In this document: in pieces, positions 9,486-18,034 of the stretch
How the letters are laid out: each line of letters begins with the position of its first letter
Numbering within the stretch: the first letter of the stretch is position 1
Assembly: GCA_944387755.1 (NCBI GenBank)
Contig: CALXGC010000120.1
Span: 1 to 24,701, forward strand
Source: an uncultured Oscillospiraceae bacterium
GTDB taxonomy: Bacteria > Bacillota_A > Clostridia > Oscillospirales > Oscillospiraceae
Reading direction: 5' to 3'
DNA: 24,701 bases
Position numbers and translations under genes: made by a program
Notes under the pieces: model-generated
Database searches by the model: none
Seen by the model: the letters and a program-made list of their open reading frames with translations, nothing else
What the model was told of the DNA's origin: nothing

Positions 9486-12400
9486 TTACGCCCGGTCCTG
9501 ATACAGGAAGGTGACAATCTGCCCACGGGTGCAGGCCATGTCGGGAGAGAAGGTGGTGTCGCTGGTGCCGGAGGTGATGCCGTTGGAGGCGGCCCACGCC
9601 ACGGCGTCATAGTAGTACGCGTCCGCGCTCACGTCGGTGAAGCTGGCGGAACTGGCAGCCGCGGGGGACCCGTTGGCGCGCCACAGGAAGGTGACGATCT
9701 GCCCGCGGGTGCAGCTGGCGTCGGGGCTGAAGGTGGTGTCGCTGGTGCCGGCGGTGATGCCCTGCTCCACGGCCCACAGCACAGCGTCCTCATAGTAGCT
9801 GCCGGCGGCCACGTCCGTGAAGGGATTCACGGAGGACTTGGGCTCCGGAGAGCCGTTGGCGCGCCACAGGAAGGTGACGACCTGGGCACGGGTGCAGGCG
9901 GCGTCGGGGCTGAAGGTGGTGGCGCTGGTACCGGCGGTGATGCCCTCGTCCACGGCCCAGCGGACCGCGTCATAGTAGTAGTCGCCGGAATCGACGTCCC
10001 GGAAGCCGGACGCGCTGCCGGCCTCCACGAAGACAGCCTTCACCGTGACGGTGCTGCTGGGCATCGTGAAGGTGTAGGCGTCTCCCCTGCTGGTGACGCG
10101 GACGGTATCGCCGTTGCGCTGCGTGACGGTCAGGCTGTCCAGCTCATAGCCGTCGTCGGGCTCCGCCGTGATGGTGACGGTGGTGCCTCTCCGGGCGCTG
10201 GTGTAGTTGGCGTCCACGCTGCCGTTGTCGGCGTCCTCCACCCGGATGGAGTACCGGCTGCCGGAGGAGCTGCCGCTGGAGCTGCTGGAGCTGTCGTCCT
10301 GCCAGAAGAAGTTCTCCACGGCATAGGCATAGAGCATCTGCCAGGTCTCCCAGTCGTGGGCGGCGGGGACCTCCAGATAGTCATAGCTGATGTCCCGCTC
10401 GTCCAGAGCCGCGGCCAGATTCTGGACCGCGCCCAGCAGGTAATCCCACTGGCCGGCGCCCAGCATCAGCTCAGGCTTGTCCAGATTCTCGTAGCTGTCG
10501 ATGGCAGCCAGCTCGTCTCCGGTGCAGGCATAGCTCCAGATGCCGAAGTAGGCGAACTCGTCGGCGTGGTTGAAGTACATCCGGTTAGTGGTTCTGCCGC
10601 CGGCGGACAGGCCCGCATAGGCGCGGCCCTCGGCGGTGGTGGAGACGTTGTAGTTCTCCTCGATGTAGGGCATGATGTAGTTGAACTGGTCGTCCTCAAT
10701 CCGGTCGTAGTTCCAGCCCAGGTCCTGATTGTTCATGGTGACGACCACGAAGGGCTCCGCCTTGCCGGCGGCAATCAGGTTGTCCATGATGTTGGCCGCA
10801 GCGCCCTCGTTCATCCAGCGCAGCTCGTTGCCGGTCTGGTCGCCGGAGGAGCCGTGGGACAGGTACAGGACGTTGTAGGGCTCATCCCGGCCGGCGTCAT
10901 AGCCGGCGGGCAGGTACACGGCCAGGCCGCGCTGGTCGCCGGCAGCGCCGGTGTAGGCCACGGTCTCCACGGTGCCGCGCTTGTCGGGGTCAGCCTGGGG
11001 CAGCTCCAGGGAGCGGTCGGCCCAGTCGCCGGTCCCCATGGTCTCCTCGTTGTAGGGGACATAGACCATGCTGGACAGGCTGTGGATGCCGGTGGCGGTG
11101 TTGGTGAGGGTCGGGTTGCTGGGGTCGTCCTGACGGGAGACCACAACGCCGCTCTCAGAGGTGATGCGGAAGTTGTAGACGAACGCGCCGCTGGACAGCG
11201 GGAGCTTGGCGCCCCACAGGCCGTTGCCAAGGTCGGTCATCTCAACATAGAAGGTGGTGTCGCCGTTGCCGCCGGCGGGAGCCAGGCCGGGCCGGTACTG
11301 ATAGGGCGTATAGGCCAGGTCGGGGTCAATGACGCCGGTGACGCCGTTTTCGGGGTCAAAGAGATAGAAGCAGTCGCTGTACAGCTCCACCTTGGCCACG
11401 GGGTCCTTGCCGGTGGTAAAGCCGGTGCCGTTCTGGTCGTAGCTGTCCTCCTCCTTATAGATGAAGGTGGCAGTGTAACCGGTGGGGGAGCTGGCGTCCT
11501 CTTCCACGGTGACGCCCAGGTCATAGCCGTCATACTCGGCGTCCTTCCAGAAGAAGTTCTCCGCCGCATAGGCGTAAATCAGCTGCCAGCACTCCCAGTC
11601 GTGGGCGGCGGGCACTTCCAGATAGCTGGACTCGATGCCCAGCTCGGCCAGCGCGTCGCCCAGCGCCATGACGGAGCTGCGGCCGAAGTCCCACTTGCCG
11701 GCGGCCATCATCAGGTGGGGCTGCTTCTCCAGAGAGGTGATGTAGTCCACATGCTCCGCGATGTCCGTGTTGGCGGCGCTCCAGACGCCGTAGTAGGAGA
11801 ACTGGTCGGCGTGGTTGAGGTACATGTTGCTGGTGGTGATGCCGCCCATGGACAGTCCGGCGAAGGCGCGGCCCTCAGCGGTGCCATAGACGTTGTAGTC
11901 GGCCTCGATCCTGGCCATGATGAGCTCCTGCTCGGCCCAGATCTTGTCGTAGTCCCAGCCCAGGTCCTGGTTGTTCATGGTGACGACCACGAAGGGCTCG
12001 GCCTTGCCGGCGGCAATCAGGTTATCCATGATGTTGGCAACCGCGCCCTCGTTCATCCAGCGCAGCTCGTTGCCCACCGTGTCGCCGGATGCGCCGTGGG
12101 ACAGGTACAGGACCTTGTAGGGAACCGCCCGGCCGGCGTCATAGCCGGCAGGCAGGTACACGGCCAGGCCGCGCTGGTCGCCGGCAGCGCCGGTGTAGGC
12201 GATGGTCTCCACGGTGCCGCGCTTGGCCTGGGCGGCCTGGGGCAGCTCCACGGAGCGGTCGGCCCACTGGCTATCGCCCATCTTGTCCGCGTCATAGGGG
12301 ACGTAGACCATGCTGGACAGGCTGTGGATGCCGGTGGCGGTGTTGGTGAGAGTGGGGTTGCTGGGGTCGTCCTGACGGGAGACCACCAGGCCGCTCTCAG

Positions 12401-15400
12401 AGGTGATGCGGAAGTTATAGACAAACGCGCCGCTGGACAGGGGGACCTGCACGCCCCACAGGCCATCGCCCAGGTCGGTCATCTGCACATAGTAGGTGGT
12501 GTCGCCGTTGCCGCCGGCAGGGGCGAAGCCGGGCTGGTACTGGCTGGGCGCATAAGCCAGGCTGGGGTCAATGCTGCCGGGGGTGCCGCCGGCGGGGTCA
12601 AAGAGATAGAAGCAGTCGCTGTACAGCTCCACCTTGGCCACGGGGTCCTCGGCGGGGTTGAAGGTGTTTTCACCCTGGGTGTAGCTGGCCTCCTCCTTAT
12701 AGATGAAGGTGGCGGTATAGCCGGTGGGGGAGTCGGGGTCGGCTTCCACCGTCACGCCCGGCTCATAGTCGCTGTAATCGACGCCCTTCCAGAAGAAGTT
12801 CTCCACGGTCTCGGCGAACATGGCCTGCCAGGTGCGCCAGTCGTGGGAGCCGGGGACGGTGAGGAAGTCATAGTCCACGCCCAGCTCGTCCAGCTGGCCG
12901 GCGAAGGTCTCCACGGGACCAAGCAGATAGTCCCAGTCGCCCGCGCCGATGGAGATCTTGCAGTCCTGGGCGGCCAGGGCGGCCTTCTCCTCGTCGGTGA
13001 GGGAGCCCAGAACGGCGGTATCCGCATAGCTCCAGATGCCGATGTAGCCGAACTGGTCGGCGTGATAGGCATACATGCGGCTGGCGGTCATGCCGCCCAT
13101 GGACAGGCCGGCGTAGCCGCGGTTCTCCGCCTGGGTGCCCACATTGTAGTTGCTCTCAATGTAGTCCATGATGAGCTGCTGCTCGGCCCAAATCTCATCA
13201 TAGTCCCAGGTGTTGCCGCCGGACAGGCCGGTGTTGTTCATGGTGACGACGATGAAGCCGCCCTCCAGGTTGTCCATGATGTTCACAGCGGCGCACTCGT
13301 TCAGCCAGCGCAGCTCGCAGCCGGTGAACTCGCTCTGGGCGCCGTGGCTCATGTACAGCACGTTGTAGGGCTCGGCACGGTTCTCGTCATAGCCGTAGGG
13401 CAGGTAGATGCCCAGATACCGGTCGGCGCCCTGGGTGCCGGTGTAGGAGGCAAACTCCACCGTGCCGGTCTTGCCGTCCGTGCGGGGGTTCTCCACCGTG
13501 CGGTCGGCCCAGTCGCCGTCGCCCATCTTCTCCGCGTCATAGGGGACATACACCATGCTGGAGCGGCTCTTCACGCCGGACACGGTGTTCTCCATGGCGG
13601 GGTTGGCGGGGTCGTCGATGTAGCTGCTGTCCGCCTTGCCGGTGCTGTCGGTGAGACGGTAGTTGTAGTAGGTCGCGCCGCTGGTCAGGGGGATCTTTAC
13701 GCCCCACATGCCGTCGGCGAACTCCTCCATATCGGCATAGTAGGCGATCTTCGCGCCGCCGTACAGGTCGCCGCTGGTGTCGCCGCCGGCGGGATACATG
13801 CCGATTTCAAACTCATCGGGGTCATGGGCGTTGGCATTGGGGTCCAGAGGCGTGCCCTTCTCCTGCTCGTCGTAGGAGAACAGGAACATGCCGTCGCTGT
13901 AGACCTGGACCTTGGCCACGTCGGCCAGGCCGTACTGGGCGCAGTCCACGCTGTCCTCATCGAAAATAAACACAGCGTTGTAGCCGGTGGGGGAATTCTC
14001 GTCGGCCTCCACCGTCACGCCCACGTCATAGCCGTCGAACTCGCCGGAGGGCTCCTCAGCGGTATTCTGCCAGAAGAAGTTCTCCACGGAGTCGGCCAGC
14101 AGAAGCTGCCAGGCCTCCCAGTCATGGGCGGCGGGGACGTCGGTGAACATGGCGTCGATGCCGTTGTCCACCATGGTCTGATACAGGCTCTCATTGTACA
14201 GGCCGTCCCAGTAGCCGGTACCGGCATACACATGGATGCGGTCCTTCTCCGCCTTAATCTTGTCAATGTTGGCGGAAACAATGTCGGTGCCGCTGGCGGT
14301 GCTGCCCGCGCTGTAAACGCCGTAGTAATCAAAGGCGTCGGTGTGCTCGGCCAGCATGTAAGCGGTCTGGCCGCCGCCCTGAGACAGGCCGGCGTAGGCG
14401 CGGTAAGCGGAGGTCTCGCCCACATTGTAGTTCTCTTCCATGTAGGCAAAGATCAGCTCCTGCTCCTCCCAGGCCTTCTCACGGTCCCAGAAGCTGCTGC
14501 CGCGGTCGGTACCCAGGTCCTGGTTGTTCATGGAGACAATGATGAAGGGCTCAGCCTTGCCCTCCGCAATCAGGTTGTCCATGATGTTGGCCGCGTCGCC
14601 CTCCTGGAGCCAGCGCAGCTCGTTGCCCTGGTGGTCGCCGGAGGTGCCCATGGAGATGTAGAGCACCTTATAGGGCTCGGCGCGGTCTTCATCATAGCCG
14701 TAGGGCAGGTAGATGGCCAGGCCGCGCTCGTTGGTGGCATAGTCGCTGCCCACGTTGGCGCCCATATAGGAGGCGGTCACAATCTGGCCGGTCTTGCCGT
14801 CGGTGCGGGGCAGCTCCACGGAGCGGTCCGCCCACTGGCTGTCGCCCTGCTTATCGGCGTCATAGGGAACATAGACCATGCTGGACAGGCTGTGGATGCC
14901 GGTGGCCTCGTTCCACAGGGTGGGATTGGCGGGGTCCTCATAGCGGTCTCTGGAGACGCCGCTGGTGTCCGTGATGCGGTAGTTATACACAAACGCACCG
15001 CTGCTCAGAGGCACCTGCACGCCCCACATGCCGTCGGCGAACTCCTCCAGTTCGATGGAAACGGCGGTCTGCCCATTGCCGCCGGCGGGAACCAGGCCAG
15101 CCTGGTAGTCATAGGGCTGGAGGCCCTTATCGGCATACTCGGCAATGCGCACGCCCTTTTCCATCTCCGGGTCCTCGGGATCGAACAGCATGAAGCAGTC
15201 GCTGTAGATCTCAACCTTGGCGACGTCGCCGGTGAGGGTCACGGAGCTGGTCTCCTCCTGGGGCTTGGCGGTGTTGTAGGAGACGTAAGCGTTCAGCTCC
15301 TCAAGGCTCTGCTCCTCATAGATGAAAGTAGCGGTATAGCCGGTGGGGGAGGAGGCGTCCTTCTCCACCGTCACGCCCGCGTCATAGCCGTCGAACTCGC

Positions 15401-16811
15401 CGGAGGGCTCCTCAGCAGTATTCTGCCAGAAGAAGTTCTCCGCGGCATAGGCGTAGGTGAGCTGCCAGTTCTCCCAGTCATGAGCGGCGGGAACTTCCAG
15501 CTCCATATAGTCCATGCCCAGGCTGTCCAGACCCGCGCCGAAGTTCTGCACGGAGGGCAGTCCGAAGTCCCACTTGCCGTAGGCCAGCATGATGTTGGGC
15601 TCCTCGGTAAGGGCGGACAGTCTGTCCTGCACGTCCTCGTCCTGGAGCGCGCCGTCATTGGAGTAGCTCCAAATGCCGTAGTAGGAGAACAGGTCGGGGT
15701 GGTACATGAGCATGTTGCTGGCCGTGGAACCGCCCATGGACAGTCCCGCGTAAGCGCGGCCGGAGGCCTCAGTGCTCACGTTGTAGTGCTTCTCCACATA
15801 GGGCATGATGTAGTCGATCTGGTCCTCCTCAATCAGGGAGTAATTCCAGTTCGGACCGACGCCGAATTCCTGGTTGTTCATGGTGACAACCACGAAGGGC
15901 TCAATCTTGCCCTGGGCAATCAGGTTGTCCATGATGTTGGCAACCGCGCCCTCGTGCATCCAGCGCAGCTCGTCGCCGTACTTGTCGCCGGAGGTGCCGT
16001 GGGACAGGTACAGCACGTTGTAGGGCTCCTCGCGGTAGAAGTCGTACCCGGCGGGGAGATACACGGCCAGGCCGTGTACGGTGCCGTCCGCACCCTCATA
16101 GCCCACGGTCTCCACCGTGCCCCGCTGGTCCTCGTCGTCCAGAGGCAGCTCCAGGGAGCGGTTGGCCCACTGGCCGTCGCCCATGGTATCCTCATTGTAG
16201 GGGACATAGACCATGCTGGACAGGCTGTGATAGCCGGTGACAGTGTTTTCCAGGGTGGGGTTGCTGGGGTCGTCCAGGCGGGAGACCTGGTTTTTAGGGT
16301 TCTCCGCATCGGTGACGCGGAAGTTGTAGACAAACGCGCCGCTGGACAGCGGGAGCTGCGCGCCCCACATGCCGTCCTCAAACTCGGTCATCTCTTTGTA
16401 GTAGGTGACGGACCCATCGCCGCCGCCGGGCGCCAGACCGGCCTCATAGTCCTCCGGGGGAATGGCGTCATCGGCGTTGAGCACGCCGTCCTCACCCACG
16501 GCGGGGTCAAACAGCATGAAGCAGTCGCTGTACAGCTCCACTTTGCCGATCTCGCCGTCGATGCCGTCATAGCTGTCCTCTTCCACATAGACGAAGGTGG
16601 CGGTATAGCCGGTGGGGGAGTTCTCATCCGCCTCCACGGTGACGCCGGGCTCATAGGCAGAGTAGTCAACGGCGTCTTCCGCGACGTTCTGCTCCGGCTC
16701 GGACGCGTCCTCTTCGGGCAGCGCAGCGGGCGCGGCAAAGGCGGTGCCCATGCCCAGCGTCAGCGACAGCGCCAGAAGAGAGGCTAATCCCTTCCGAAAT
16801 GTGCCTTTCAA
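9486..16811 (-). CDS. Secreted SLH-anchored protein with five tandem Fes/CE1-like esterase units
   Basis: A 2441-aa exoprotein. The start is taken as TTG 16811 because AAAGGAGG sits 8 nt upstream; a longer GTG start at 16841 would place that site inside the gene. Residues 1-26 are a signal peptide ending TAFA|A. Five units of 408-452 aa start near residues 56, 479, 931, 1352 and 1766. Each has an N-terminal beta-sandwich of the E-set/CBM48 type seen in enterochelin esterases (VAKVELYSDCF...GLWGVQVPLSSGAFVYNF) and an alpha/beta-hydrolase. Candidate triads are Ser358/Asp415/His444, Ser810/Asp869/His896, Ser1237/Asp1294/His1323, Ser1654/Asp1708/His1737 and Ser2069/Asp2123/His2152. Then come a Ser/Gly linker (2174-2185), a bacterial-repeat domain (2186-2268) and three SLH domains (2269-2441) for cell-wall attachment. 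Likely substrates are polysaccharide, feruloyl or siderophore esters; none can be chosen from sequence. Confidence 0.93.
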   Translation of the reverse strand: MKGTFRKGLASLLALSLTLGMGTAFAAPAALPEEDASEPEQNVAEDAVDYSAYEPGVTVEADENSPTGYTATFVYVEEDSYDGIDGEIGKVELYSDCFMLFDPAVGEDGVLNADDAIPPEDYEAGLAPGGGDGSVTYYKEMTEFEDGMWGAQLPLSSGAFVYNFRVTDAENPKNQVSRLDDPSNPTLENTVTGYHSLSSMVYVPYNEDTMGDGQWANRSLELPLDDEDQRGTVETVGYEGADGTVHGLAVYLPAGYDFYREEPYNVLYLSHGTSGDKYGDELRWMHEGAVANIMDNLIAQGKIEPFVVVTMNNQEFGVGPNWNYSLIEEDQIDYIMPYVEKHYNVSTEASGRAYAGLSMGGSTASNMLMYHPDLFSYYGIWSYSNDGALQDEDVQDRLSALTEEPNIMLAYGKWDFGLPSVQNFGAGLDSLGMDYMELEVPAAHDWENWQLTYAYAAENFFWQNTAEEPSGEFDGYDAGVTVEKDASSPTGYTATFIYEEQSLEELNAYVSYNTAKPQEETSSVTLTGDVAKVEIYSDCFMLFDPEDPEMEKGVRIAEYADKGLQPYDYQAGLVPAGGNGQTAVSIELEEFADGMWGVQVPLSSGAFVYNYRITDTSGVSRDRYEDPANPTLWNEATGIHSLSSMVYVPYDADKQGDSQWADRSVELPRTDGKTGQIVTASYMGANVGSDYATNERGLAIYLPYGYDEDRAEPYKVLYISMGTSGDHQGNELRWLQEGDAANIMDNLIAEGKAEPFIIVSMNNQDLGTDRGSSFWDREKAWEEQELIFAYMEENYNVGETSAYRAYAGLSQGGGQTAYMLAEHTDAFDYYGVYSAGSTASGTDIVSANIDKIKAEKDRIHVYAGTGYWDGLYNESLYQTMVDNGIDAMFTDVPAAHDWEAWQLLLADSVENFFWQNTAEEPSGEFDGYDVGVTVEADENSPTGYNAVFIFDEDSVDCAQYGLADVAKVQVYSDGMFLFSYDEQEKGTPLDPNANAHDPDEFEIGMYPAGGDTSGDLYGGAKIAYYADMEEFADGMWGVKIPLTSGATYYNYRLTDSTGKADSSYIDDPANPAMENTVSGVKSRSSMVYVPYDAEKMGDGDWADRTVENPRTDGKTGTVEFASYTGTQGADRYLGIYLPYGYDENRAEPYNVLYMSHGAQSEFTGCELRWLNECAAVNIMDNLEGGFIVVTMNNTGLSGGNTWDYDEIWAEQQLIMDYIESNYNVGTQAENRGYAGLSMGGMTASRMYAYHADQFGYIGIWSYADTAVLGSLTDEEKAALAAQDCKISIGAGDWDYLLGPVETFAGQLDELGVDYDFLTVPGSHDWRTWQAMFAETVENFFWKGVDYSDYEPGVTVEADPDSPTGYTATFIYKEEASYTQGENTFNPAEDPVAKVELYSDCFYLFDPAGGTPGSIDPSLAYAPSQYQPGFAPAGGNGDTTYYVQMTDLGDGLWGVQVPLSSGAFVYNFRITSESGLVVSRQDDPSNPTLTNTATGIHSLSSMVYVPYDADKMGDSQWADRSVELPQAAQAKRGTVETIAYTGAAGDQRGLAVYLPAGYDAGRAVPYKVLYLSHGASGDTVGNELRWMNEGAVANIMDNLIAAGKAEPFVVVTMNNQDLGWDYDKIWAEQELIMARIEADYNVYGTAEGRAFAGLSMGGITTSNMYLNHADQFSYYGVWSAANTDIAEHVDYITSLEKQPHLMMAAGKWDFGRSSVMALGDALAELGIESSYLEVPAAHDWECWQLIYAYAAENFFWKDAEYDGYDLGVTVEEDASSPTGYTATFIYKEEDSYDQNGTGFTTGKDPVAKVELYSDCFYLFDPENGVTGVIDPDLAYTPYQYRPGLAPAGGNGDTTFYVEMTDLGNGLWGAKLPLSSGAFVYNFRITSESGVVVSRQDDPSNPTLTNTATGIHSLSSMVYVPYNEETMGTGDWADRSLELPQADPDKRGTVETVAYTGAAGDQRGLAVYLPAGYDAGRDEPYNVLYLSHGSSGDQTGNELRWMNEGAAANIMDNLIAAGKAEPFVVVTMNNQDLGWNYDRIEDDQFNYIMPYIEENYNVSTTAEGRAYAGLSAGGRTTNRMYFNHADEFAYFGIWSYACTGDELAAIDSYENLDKPELMLGAGQWDYLLGAVQNLAAALDERDISYDYLEVPAAHDWETWQMLYAYAVENFFWQDDSSSSSSGSSSGSRYSIRVEDADNGSVDANYTSARRGTTVTITAEPDDGYELDSLTVTQRNGDTVRVTSRGDAYTFTMPSSTVTVKAVFVEAGSASGFRDVDSGDYYYDAVRWAVDEGITAGTSATTFSPDAACTRAQVVTFLWRANGSPEPKSSVNPFTDVAAGSYYEDAVLWAVEQGITAGTSDTTFSPDASCTRGQIVTFLWRANGSPAAASSASFTDVSADAYYYDAVAWAASNGITSGTSDTTFSPDMACTRGQIVTFLYQDRA
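10293..16646 (-). repeat. Five tandem esterase-coding repeats within the SLH esterase gene
   Basis: Each unit opens with GVTVE-x(2-4)-SPTGY and closes with AHDW..WQ...ENFFW. Boundaries are unit 1 15378-16646, unit 2 14022-15377, unit 3 12759-14021, unit 4 11517-12758 and unit 5 10293-11516. Units 4 and 5 share long stretches of identical or nearly identical codons, for example around 10921-10980 and 12161-12220. The unit 1/2 and 2/3 junctions share the same TAEEPSGEFDGYD linker at DNA level. Both patterns point to duplication or gene conversion within the gene. Confidence 0.92.
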
Positions 16812-17100
16812 ATTCTTCTCCTCCTTTTTCGAAAAGTACACGTTTTCAAATCAATAGACTTCCGCCCATTGGAAACCGAAACCTGTAAATGCCGGACGGA
16901 AACTCTATTTTTCTAAAATTTTGCGGATATGCGCCTCCCCTCTTGTAAATGTGTACGTTTGCCGGATCCAGTTCAGACGTCTTTCACCTCTTTTCGGTTC
17001 GGCCGTTTCCGGCCTGTCTTGTCCAAAACATGGCTACCGATGGTTACTAATATATTAGTACATTTTGTCAGCTATGAAAAGAGCTGATATTGAACAAATC
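16812..17100 (-). promoter_or_regulatory. Upstream region of the SLH esterase gene
   Basis: This AT-richer intergenic stretch has no credible ORF. It holds the ribosome binding site (AAAGGAGG, 16820-16827) and a perfect 16-bp palindrome, TACTAATATATTAGTA (17045-17060). On the minus strand a possible -10 (TAATAT) lies inside the palindrome with a weak TTTTCA 17 nt upstream. The start site would then be more than 200 nt before the gene, giving a long leader. No known riboswitch was recognised in it. Confidence 0.4.
17045..17060. promoter_or_regulatory. Perfect 16-bp palindrome, possible operator
   Basis: TACTAATATATTAGTA is its own reverse complement and is far more AT-rich than its surroundings. 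It overlaps a candidate -10 for the SLH esterase gene, a position where a dimeric repressor would act. The binding protein is unknown. Confidence 0.4.
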
Positions 17101-17207
17101 GCCGTCTCAACTTTTGTCCGAAACCACCAAAAAATTTAAGAAACTTCCAGAGAAGTGTCTTTGCGGGCTGTCCGTCACAGGGGGCAAACAGCGGTCATAT
17201 GTGTGAG

Positions 17208-17432
17208 GCGCGGCGGCCCGGCGCGCCGCCGTTTTGGAATCCCCCCGCCGCCTTCGGCGGCCCCCCCTTTCACAAGGGGGGGCGGGCGGCCAAAGGCCGC
17301 CCCTACGGCAACGGATGGTGCACCTCCAACGCCTCCCCCCTTGGGGGAGGTGCCGAGCGAAGCGAGGCGGAGGGGGTTTAACCGGCAAACGTGTCCGTGG
17401 GGCGCGGCGGCCCGGCGCGCCGCCGTTTCGTC
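17208..17432. repeat. Mosaic GC-rich palindromic repeat cluster 2
   Basis: The cluster contains GCGCGGCGGCCCGGCGCGCCGCCGTTT twice in part (about 17208-17234 and 17401-17427), a GGGCGGCCAAAGGCCGCCC palindrome (about 17282-17300), and the CCCCTTGGGGGAGGTGCCG module (about 17337-17355) leading into AGCGAAGCGAGGCGG. It is the same family as the clusters near 971, 19259, 22163 and 24168. No gene is present. Confidence 0.8.
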
Positions 17433-17445
17433 TGCGGTCTCCGGC

Positions 17446-17485
17446 AAAAAAAAGCTCCCGCTCCGCCGGAGGGCGGGAGCGGGAG
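17446..17485 (-). terminator. Intrinsic terminator of the redox operon
   Basis: On the minus strand a perfect 10-bp stem (17485-17476 with 17464-17455) is followed by a run of eight T (complement of 17446-17453). It begins immediately at the stop codon of the last gene. Confidence 0.9.
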
Positions 17486-18022
17486 TCAGCGCAGGGCGCG
17501 GCCGAATTCATACAGCCGCTTCAGGGCCTCCTCCGGGGTGTTGTCAGGGCTGTGGTTCAGCGCCAGGCCGGGGACCGTAAAAATCCCCGCGTCCTGCGCC
17601 CCCCACCAGCCAATGATACCCCGGTACTGGGCGATGGCAGAGTCAAACATATCAGGCGCGCCGGAGGAGAGAATCAGCGCCGTCTTTTGGATATTCCGCA
17701 GCTTTCCCAGGGCGTAGGTCCGGTTCAGCGCGGAGACCATCTGCCCGGTCATGGCGAAGTAGTAGACCGGGGAGGCCAGCACCAGCATATCCGCCGCCAG
17801 CAGGTCGGGGTAAACCTCCTGCATACCGTCCTTCTGGACGCAGACGTGGTTCCCCGCCCCCCGGCAGCGCTCGCAGCCCAGACAGCCGTGGATCTCTCTC
17901 TGGGCCACCCACTGGGTCTTTACACAATGTCCGGCCTCCTGGGCCCCCTTGGCGAAGGCCTCCGCCAGCCGGGCCGTGTTGCCGTTCTTCCGGGGACTTC
18001 CGTTGAGAATGAGAATGTTCAT
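17486..18022 (-). CDS. Iron-sulfur flavoprotein-like NAD(P)H-dependent oxidoreductase
   Basis: A 178-aa protein of the NADPH-dependent FMN reductase/flavodoxin-like fold. Residues 1-16 carry the FMN-phosphate loop (LNGSPRKNGNT). Residues 47-61 have the compact Cys motif C-x2-C-x2-C-x7-C (Cys47, 50, 53, 61), which matches the [4Fe-4S] ligand spacing of iron-sulfur flavoprotein (Isf). SPVYYFAMTGQM (about 84-95) is the second flavin-binding stretch. It probably transfers electrons to an unknown acceptor in the cytoplasm. The start at 18022 follows GAGGGAGG. It is the third gene of the operon, 12 nt after the TetR gene, and ends at a strong terminator. A plain quinone or nitro reductase is the alternative, but the cluster motif favours Isf. 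Confidence 0.85.
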   Translation of the reverse strand: MNILILNGSPRKNGNTARLAEAFAKGAQEAGHCVKTQWVAQREIHGCLGCERCRGAGNHVCVQKDGMQEVYPDLLAADMLVLASPVYYFAMTGQMVSALNRTYALGKLRNIQKTALILSSGAPDMFDSAIAQYRGIIGWWGAQDAGIFTVPGLALNHSPDNTPEEALKRLYEFGRALR

Positions 18023-18034
18023 GTTTTGCCTCCC

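Noticed and set aside
9411..16787. Plus-strand open frame of 2458 codons opposite the esterase gene
   Set aside because: It is codon-aligned with the minus-strand gene, so it stays open simply because that gene avoids TTA, CTA and TCA codons. Its translation is low-complexity Gly/Val/His/Leu with no recognisable domain, while the minus-strand frame has a signal peptide, catalytic motifs and SLH domains.
16812..16980. Cyclic-di-GMP or other riboswitch in the esterase leader
   Set aside because: I compared the minus-strand leader with the conserved cores I know and found no match.
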